Shown here: piece by piece, positions 60,081 through 64,000 of the stretch | How positions within the stretch are numbered: position 1 is the first letter of the stretch | How the letters are laid out: every line of letters starts with the position of its first letter | DNA from: DATEGZ01 sp035519535 | GTDB lineage: Bacteria; Acidobacteriota; Vicinamibacteria; Vicinamibacterales; SCN-69-37 | Length of the DNA stretch: 64,000 bases | Direction: 5' to 3' | NCBI GenBank assembly: GCA_035519535.1 | Contig: DATIWF010000109.1 | Coordinates: 19,613-83,612 of the forward strand | Program-made: the position numbers and the translations under genes | Notes under the pieces: model-generated | Seen by the model: only the letters and a program-made list of their open reading frames with translations | Told to the model about the DNA's origin: nothing | Databases searched by the model: none

Positions 60081-60213
60081 GTCGGGTACGTCGGGTACGT
60101 CGGGTACGTCAGGTACGTCGGGTCCGCGGAACCTGCATTCGCATCATCTTTTCGCTTCGCCCTTCCAGAAGACAACAGATGACCCGCGCCAGCGCGTTCC
60201 TTGGACCCGACGT
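60081..60213. repeat. GTCGGGTAC nonamer repeats with opposed arm
   Basis: Five tandem 9-bp units run from 60081 to 60125 (three perfect GTCGGGTAC, then GTCAGGTAC and GTCGGGTCC). An 11-bp arm ACGTCGGGTCC (60115-60125) pairs exactly with GGACCCGACGT (60203-60213). The gap lies between convergent stops (60077 and 60233). No T-tract is present. Confidence 0.85.
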
Positions 60214-60232
60214 CCCCGACATACGTCGTCTC

Positions 60233-60748
60233 TCATTGCGGCACGAGCTGCCCGCGCGCCACGCCGCCGGGATTGGCGGCCGTGTGCACGTTGAAGTAGT
60301 AGCCCGCCGGGTTATTGAGGATCGCCTGCATCAGCGCGGGATCGACGGGGATGTTGATCTTGGTGAACGAGCCCGCGCCGTTGACGAGGGTGACGTCTCC
60401 GGGCGCGAGCGTCGTGTTGACCTTGATGGCCCCGGCGACGCCCGCCGCGCCTTCATGAATGTGCGCGATGTTGACGACGGTCGTGGCGGGGAATCCGGTG
60501 AGGTTCACCGTGAACGTCGTCGAGGCCCCGATGATCGTGTTCGACGAATCGCGCGAGACGATGAACGAAATCGTCGCCGTGCCGCTCCCGGTGCCTTCGC
60601 CGCCGTTGATTTGCACGCCTTCGTTGACCGGCAGCAGCTGAGCGGTGAACACCGTTGGCGCGGGGGACGGGGACGTCGTGGACGAGCTGCTGCCACAGGC
60701 AGCAGTGAACAACCCTGCAACGAGCAAACAGACGGGTACGGCCTTCAT
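60233..60748 (-). CDS. CHRD domain lipoprotein
   Basis: A 171-aa lipoprotein (lipobox LFTAAC, Cys18) with a CHRD domain. Features are FTAQLLPVNEGVQ, the strand TFTVNLTGFPATTVVNIAHIHEG and the C-terminal GYYFNVHTAANPGGVARGQL. CHRD domains occur in chordin and in many bacterial secreted proteins with unclear function. GAGGAGAGAGGC precedes ATG 60748. Confidence 0.93.
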   Translation of the reverse strand: MKAVPVCLLVAGLFTAACGSSSSTTSPSPAPTVFTAQLLPVNEGVQINGGEGTGSGTATISFIVSRDSSNTIIGASTTFTVNLTGFPATTVVNIAHIHEGAAGVAGAIKVNTTLAPGDVTLVNGAGSFTKINIPVDPALMQAILNNPAGYYFNVHTAANPGGVARGQLVPQ

Positions 60749-60784
60749 GCCTCTCTCCTCAACCGGGGGACCGGCGATCTCGAT

Positions 60785-60822
60785 GCTTAGTGCTAGGTGC
60801 TAGGTGCTAGGTGCTGGGTGCG
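60785..60822. repeat. TGCTAGG heptamer repeats
   Basis: TGCTAGG recurs three times after TGCTTAG and is followed by TGCTGGG, with a 7-bp period. The repeats lie between the beta-barrel gene stop and the CHRD gene start; I see no opposed half. Confidence 0.7.
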
Positions 60823-60870
60823 CTGTGCGCTCCGGTGCCGGGTGCCGTATGAGTTTGTGCCGTCGGCGTT

Positions 60871-61725
60871 CTAGAAGAACTTGCGCGACAGGTTGAAGCC
60901 CAGATAGAGCGAGCTGGGATTGCCGCCGTGCGCGAGCTGGCCGAACGTCGTGCCCTGCGCGTTCGCGAAGTTGAGCTGGAACACGTGGCCGCCCACGCGC
61001 GTCTCGATGCCGAAGCCGTACTCGACCTGGCCCGGCGCGTACCCGCCGAGCCGGGGCGAGACCTCGCCGACGACGTAGAGCTTCGGTCGCAGGCGCGCGC
61101 GCCCGCCGATGCCCAGCACGAACGTATTGCGATAGTCGCCGCTCTCGGCGGCCGAGTTCATGACCAGCAGCGGCACGGCATACACCGCCACCTTGTCGCG
61201 CAGGTTGTGCGAGATCGTGCCGCCCAGCGTCGTCGCGAAGTTCTCGCTGAAGTTGCTCTGTCCTTCGACCGCGATGATCGGGGAGATCGCGACCGGCAGC
61301 GACCCGCGCTGCCGCCACGCATCGATCTTGCCGGTGAACTGAATCGTCCGGCTGACGTTGGTGCGGAACGCGACCGCCTCGACGTGCTTCATGACGCCGA
61401 ACCGGTACTCGAAGCCCATGTTCGCGCCGTCGTCCATGCCGAACAGGCTCGCGAGCTGATCTTTGAAGCTGCCTTCGGTGAGGTCGCCGTTGAACCGATG
61501 GGTCAGCGTGAAGTTGCCGCCGTGAACGGGCAGCGGAAGCGTCGTCGGCAGATTGACGACGCGATAGTCCGGCTCGGCCGGCCGCGGCCGGGTGTCGCTG
61601 TCGTCCGCCGTCGTTTGTGTCGAGGTCTGGCCGGATGACGGCGTTTGAGCGAACGCGCCGCCGCTCCAGCCGGCGATGAGCATGAGAACCGAAGTGCCAA
61701 GTCGAATGAGGTGCCGTACAGTCAT
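60871..61725 (-). CDS. Outer-membrane beta-barrel protein (DUF5777-like)
   Basis: A 284-aa exported protein (signal LIRLGTSVLMLIAGWSGGAFAQ) whose mature part is a run of amphipathic strands ending with phenylalanine (LYLGFNLSRKFF), a beta-barrel insertion signal. The pattern fits DUF5777-like outer-membrane proteins with unknown cargo. AGGGAGA precedes ATG 61725. A longer in-frame ORF to 62025 overlaps pntB and is rejected. Confidence 0.82.
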   Translation of the reverse strand: MTVRHLIRLGTSVLMLIAGWSGGAFAQTPSSGQTSTQTTADDSDTRPRPAEPDYRVVNLPTTLPLPVHGGNFTLTHRFNGDLTEGSFKDQLASLFGMDDGANMGFEYRFGVMKHVEAVAFRTNVSRTIQFTGKIDAWRQRGSLPVAISPIIAVEGQSNFSENFATTLGGTISHNLRDKVAVYAVPLLVMNSAAESGDYRNTFVLGIGGRARLRPKLYVVGEVSPRLGGYAPGQVEYGFGIETRVGGHVFQLNFANAQGTTFGQLAHGGNPSSLYLGFNLSRKFF

Positions 61726-61843
61726 AGTCGCTTCTCCCTGTGCAAGCGCGAGGCCAGCGCCAGCGCCGGTTTTCCCGCAAACTAGGCCGGAGAGGCTTAC
61801 GCCCAGCGTAAACCGGCGACGAGGTTCGTCGTGAGGAGAGCGT

Positions 61844-63247
61844 TCAGCTCTCGCGCAGGGCCTTGAGGACGGCGTCCAGGCTCTTCTTGGCGTCGCCGAA
61901 GAGCATCCGCGTGTTGTCCTTGAAGAACAGCGGATTCTCGACGCCCGCGTAGCCCGTCGCCATGCTGCGCTTGAGCACGATCGTCGTCTTGCCCTTCCAG
62001 ACCTGCAGCACGGGCATGCCCGCAATCGGGCTGTTGGGCTCGTCCTCGGCGGACGGGTTGACGATGTCGTTCGCGCCGATGATCACCGAGACGTCGACGT
62101 CGGGGAAGTCTTCGTTGATCTCGTCCATCTCGAACACGATGTCGTAGGGCACTTTCGCTTCGGCGAGGAGCACGTTCATATGGCCCGGCATGCGGCCGGC
62201 GACCGGATGGATGGCAAACCGAACCTTGACGCCCTTCTCACGCAGGAGCTTGGTGATCTCGTAGACGACGTGCTGCGCCTGGGCGACCGCCATGCCGTAG
62301 CCTGGCACGATGACGACGTCCTTGGCTTCGGCCAGGAGCGCCGCCGTTTCTGCCGCGTCGATCGAGGTCACCTCGCCCTGCGCTGCCGACGCGCCGGCCG
62401 CCGGCGCGCCGCCCTCGGTGCCGAACCCGCCCGCGATCACCGACAGGAACTTGCGGTTCATCGCGCGGCACATGATGTAGCTCAGGATCGCGCCGCTGCT
62501 GCCGACGAGCGCGCCCGTCACGATCAACAGGTCGTTGCTCAGCATGAAGCCCGTCGCCGACGCCGCCCACCCGGAATAGCTGTTGAGCATCGAGACGACG
62601 ACCGGCATGTCGGCGCCGCCGATCGCCATGACCATGTGGACGCCGAAGAGCAGCGCCACGCCGGTCATGACGAGCAGCGGCATGAGGCCGCCGCCGTCCG
62701 CGGACTGGCCGACGAAGAGCACGCCCGCCCAGATGACGACGACGAGCAGGCCGAGGTTCAGCCAGTGCCGTCCGGGCAGCGTCAGCGGCTTGCCGCCGAT
62801 CGTGCCGCTCAGCTTGCCGAAGGCGATGACCGACCCAGACAGCGTCACGGCGCCGATCAGAATCCCGACGTAGGTCTCGACGTCGTGGATCGTCCGCTCC
62901 GCGCCGGCGAGCTGCACGGCGGGATCGAGGAAATTCGCGAAGCCCACGAGCACCGCGGCGAGGCCGACGAGGCTGTGAAGGATCGCGACGAGCTCGGGCA
63001 TCTGCGTCATCTGGACGCGGCGCGCGAGCACGAGCCCGATCGCGCCGCCCACGACGACGGCGCCGGCGAGCACGGCGTAGTTCGCCGTGACGACCCCGAT
63101 GACCGTCGCGAGCAGGGCGATGGTCATCCCGAGCATCCCGAACACGTTGCCGCGCCGCGCGGTCTCGGGGTTGCTGAGGCCGCCGAGCGCGAGGATGAAG
63201 AGGATGACCGCGGCGATATAGGAGACGGTGACGAGTCCGGCTGGCAC
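61844..63247 (-). CDS. pntB: NAD(P) transhydrogenase subunit beta
   Basis: A 467-aa proton-translocating transhydrogenase beta subunit: the N-terminal membrane domain (about nine helices) and a C-terminal NADP(H)-binding domain III (VVIVPGYGMAVAQAQHVVYEI, GANDIVNPSAEDEPNSPIAGM). It transfers hydride between NADH and NADP+ using the proton gradient. The start is GTG 63247, 9 bp after the pntA stop. Together with PntA it supplies NADPH. Confidence 0.96.
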   Translation of the reverse strand: MPAGLVTVSYIAAVILFILALGGLSNPETARRGNVFGMLGMTIALLATVIGVVTANYAVLAGAVVVGGAIGLVLARRVQMTQMPELVAILHSLVGLAAVLVGFANFLDPAVQLAGAERTIHDVETYVGILIGAVTLSGSVIAFGKLSGTIGGKPLTLPGRHWLNLGLLVVVIWAGVLFVGQSADGGGLMPLLVMTGVALLFGVHMVMAIGGADMPVVVSMLNSYSGWAASATGFMLSNDLLIVTGALVGSSGAILSYIMCRAMNRKFLSVIAGGFGTEGGAPAAGASAAQGEVTSIDAAETAALLAEAKDVVIVPGYGMAVAQAQHVVYEITKLLREKGVKVRFAIHPVAGRMPGHMNVLLAEAKVPYDIVFEMDEINEDFPDVDVSVIIGANDIVNPSAEDEPNSPIAGMPVLQVWKGKTTIVLKRSMATGYAGVENPLFFKDNTRMLFGDAKKSLDAVLKALRES

Positions 63248-63256
63248 GCGCGCCCC

Positions 63257-64000
63257 CTACTTCCTGAACATCTCCAGCATGCGACGCGTGACCGCGAAGC
63301 CGCCGGCGATGTTGACGCTGGTGATGAGGATCGAGACGCCGGCGATCGCGAGCACGGCCGGGTTGGACGCGCTCACCTGCAGCAGCGCGCCGATGATGAT
63401 GATGCTCGAGATCGCGTTGGTGACGCTCATGAGCGGCGTGTGCAGCGCGGGCGTGACGTTCCAGACCACCATGTACCCGACGAAGCACGCGAGCACGAAC
63501 ACCGTGAAGTGCGCCATGAACGACGCCGGCGCAACGAGGCCGAGCCCGGCGAGCGCCGCGGCGCCCACGCCGATCAGCACGGCCGTGCCCGCCTGGCTCG
63601 ACGGCTTCGCGGCCTCCGCCGGTTTGGCTGGCGCAGCCGCGGGTTTGGCGGCCGGCGTCGCCGACAGCTTCGGCGGTGGCGGCGGCCACGTGATCGTGCC
63701 GGCGTTGACGACCGTCGCGCCGCGCACGACCTCGTCGTTGAAGTCGACGACGAGCACGCCGTCCTTCTTGGGACACATGTCCGTCAGCAGATGGCGCAGG
63801 TTCGTCGCGTAGAGCTGGCTCGATTGCGTCGGCAGGCGACTGGGCAGGTCGGTGTAGCCGATGATCGTCACGCCGTTGGCGTCGACGACCTGGTTCGGCT
63901 GCGTCAGCTCGCAGTTGCCGCCCTGTTCCGCGGCCAGATCGACGACGACGCTGCCGCGTCGCATCGAGGCGACCATCTCGGCCGTGATCAGCTTCGGCGC
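63257..64000 (-). CDS. pntA: NAD(P) transhydrogenase subunit alpha (5' end cut by window edge)
   Basis: The C-terminal part of PntA. Visible are the end of NAD(H)-binding domain I (MRRGSVVVDLAAEQGGNCE and GVTIIGYTDLPSRLP), an Ala/Pro/Lys-rich linker, and the membrane part of domain II with four helices (AVLIGVGAAALAGLGLV, FTVFVLACFVGYMVVW, AISSIIIIGALLQV, AVLAIAGVSILITSVNIAGGF). The two PntA parts are thus fused in one chain here, unlike the split PntAA/PntAB of some bacteria. The frame stays open to the edge. Confidence 0.95.
   Translation of the reverse strand, partial: APKLITAEMVASMRRGSVVVDLAAEQGGNCELTQPNQVVDANGVTIIGYTDLPSRLPTQSSQLYATNLRHLLTDMCPKKDGVLVVDFNDEVVRGATVVNAGTITWPPPPPKLSATPAAKPAAAPAKPAEAAKPSSQAGTAVLIGVGAAALAGLGLVAPASFMAHFTVFVLACFVGYMVVWNVTPALHTPLMSVTNAISSIIIIGALLQVSASNPAVLAIAGVSILITSVNIAGGFAVTRRMLEMFRK

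Overview
This is a high-GC, gene-dense chromosomal stretch that reads like an Acidobacteriota genome, most likely class Vicinamibacteria. The assignment rests on gene content: a VWFA-related protein of the acidobacterial type, Ser/Thr kinases with C-terminal beta-propellers, very large secreted Asp-box/sortilin-type propeller proteins, DUF4139, DUF885, DUF5695 and S10 proteins, and a PadR/DUF1700/DUF4097 cassette. I see no rRNA, tRNA, CRISPR array, prophage or complete insertion sequence. The left edge cuts a protein kinase gene and the right edge cuts pntA.

Layout. 1-5.7 kb (minus): Asp-box propeller protein, M1 aminopeptidase, Ser/Thr kinase. 6-13.4 kb (plus): TPR/double retropepsin protein, B12-type radical SAM protein, SpoIIAA-like protein, PPK2, Asp-box propeller and a lipoprotein. 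13.4-19.9 kb: membrane glycosyltransferase-like protein, two small proteins, DUF4139 protein, then a sigma factor and zinc-finger anti-sigma pair. 19.9-23.3 kb: YajQ, VWA protein, small membrane protein, PilZ. 23.3-31.1 kb (minus): receptor-like kinase, then an operon of a secreted kinase-fold protein, a ThDP enzyme and PepT, then a sigma-54 activator divergent from a flotillin. 33-37.4 kb (minus): ABC-2 exporter operon ending in a glycerate-kinase-like gene. 37.5-44.3 kb: ankyrin, secreted and P-loop proteins, a large DUF5695 protein, a di-haem protein. 44.4-47.4 kb: RidA and IlvE divergent from a MocR-type regulator. 47.3-55.1 kb: aspartoacylase-like protein, YdjM-like protein, DUF4097-PadR-DUF1700 operon, multicopper oxidase, DUF885 protein, pirin. 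55.2-64 kb: two multi-pass membrane proteins, S10 peptidase, CHRD lipoprotein, beta-barrel protein, and transhydrogenase PntA-PntB.

Taken together the genes suggest a heterotroph that handles peptides (M1, S10, PepT, DUF885) and glycans outside the cytoplasm, with much signalling capacity and redox balancing by transhydrogenase.

The most unusual content is non-coding. Several gene ends carry short-period (7-9 bp) tandem repeats, often in two opposed halves so that the whole gap can fold on itself; the largest (53819-54231) switches from GATTG units to CAATC units at one point. A separate 42-bp perfect palindromic element (58391-58432) sits in frame inside the first codons of a membrane protein gene. 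A textbook sigma-54 site precedes the PilZ gene, an overlapping promoter/operator precedes the PadR operon, and several genes have a -10-like hexamer 6-8 nt before the start codon and no Shine-Dalgarno sequence, suggesting leaderless mRNAs.
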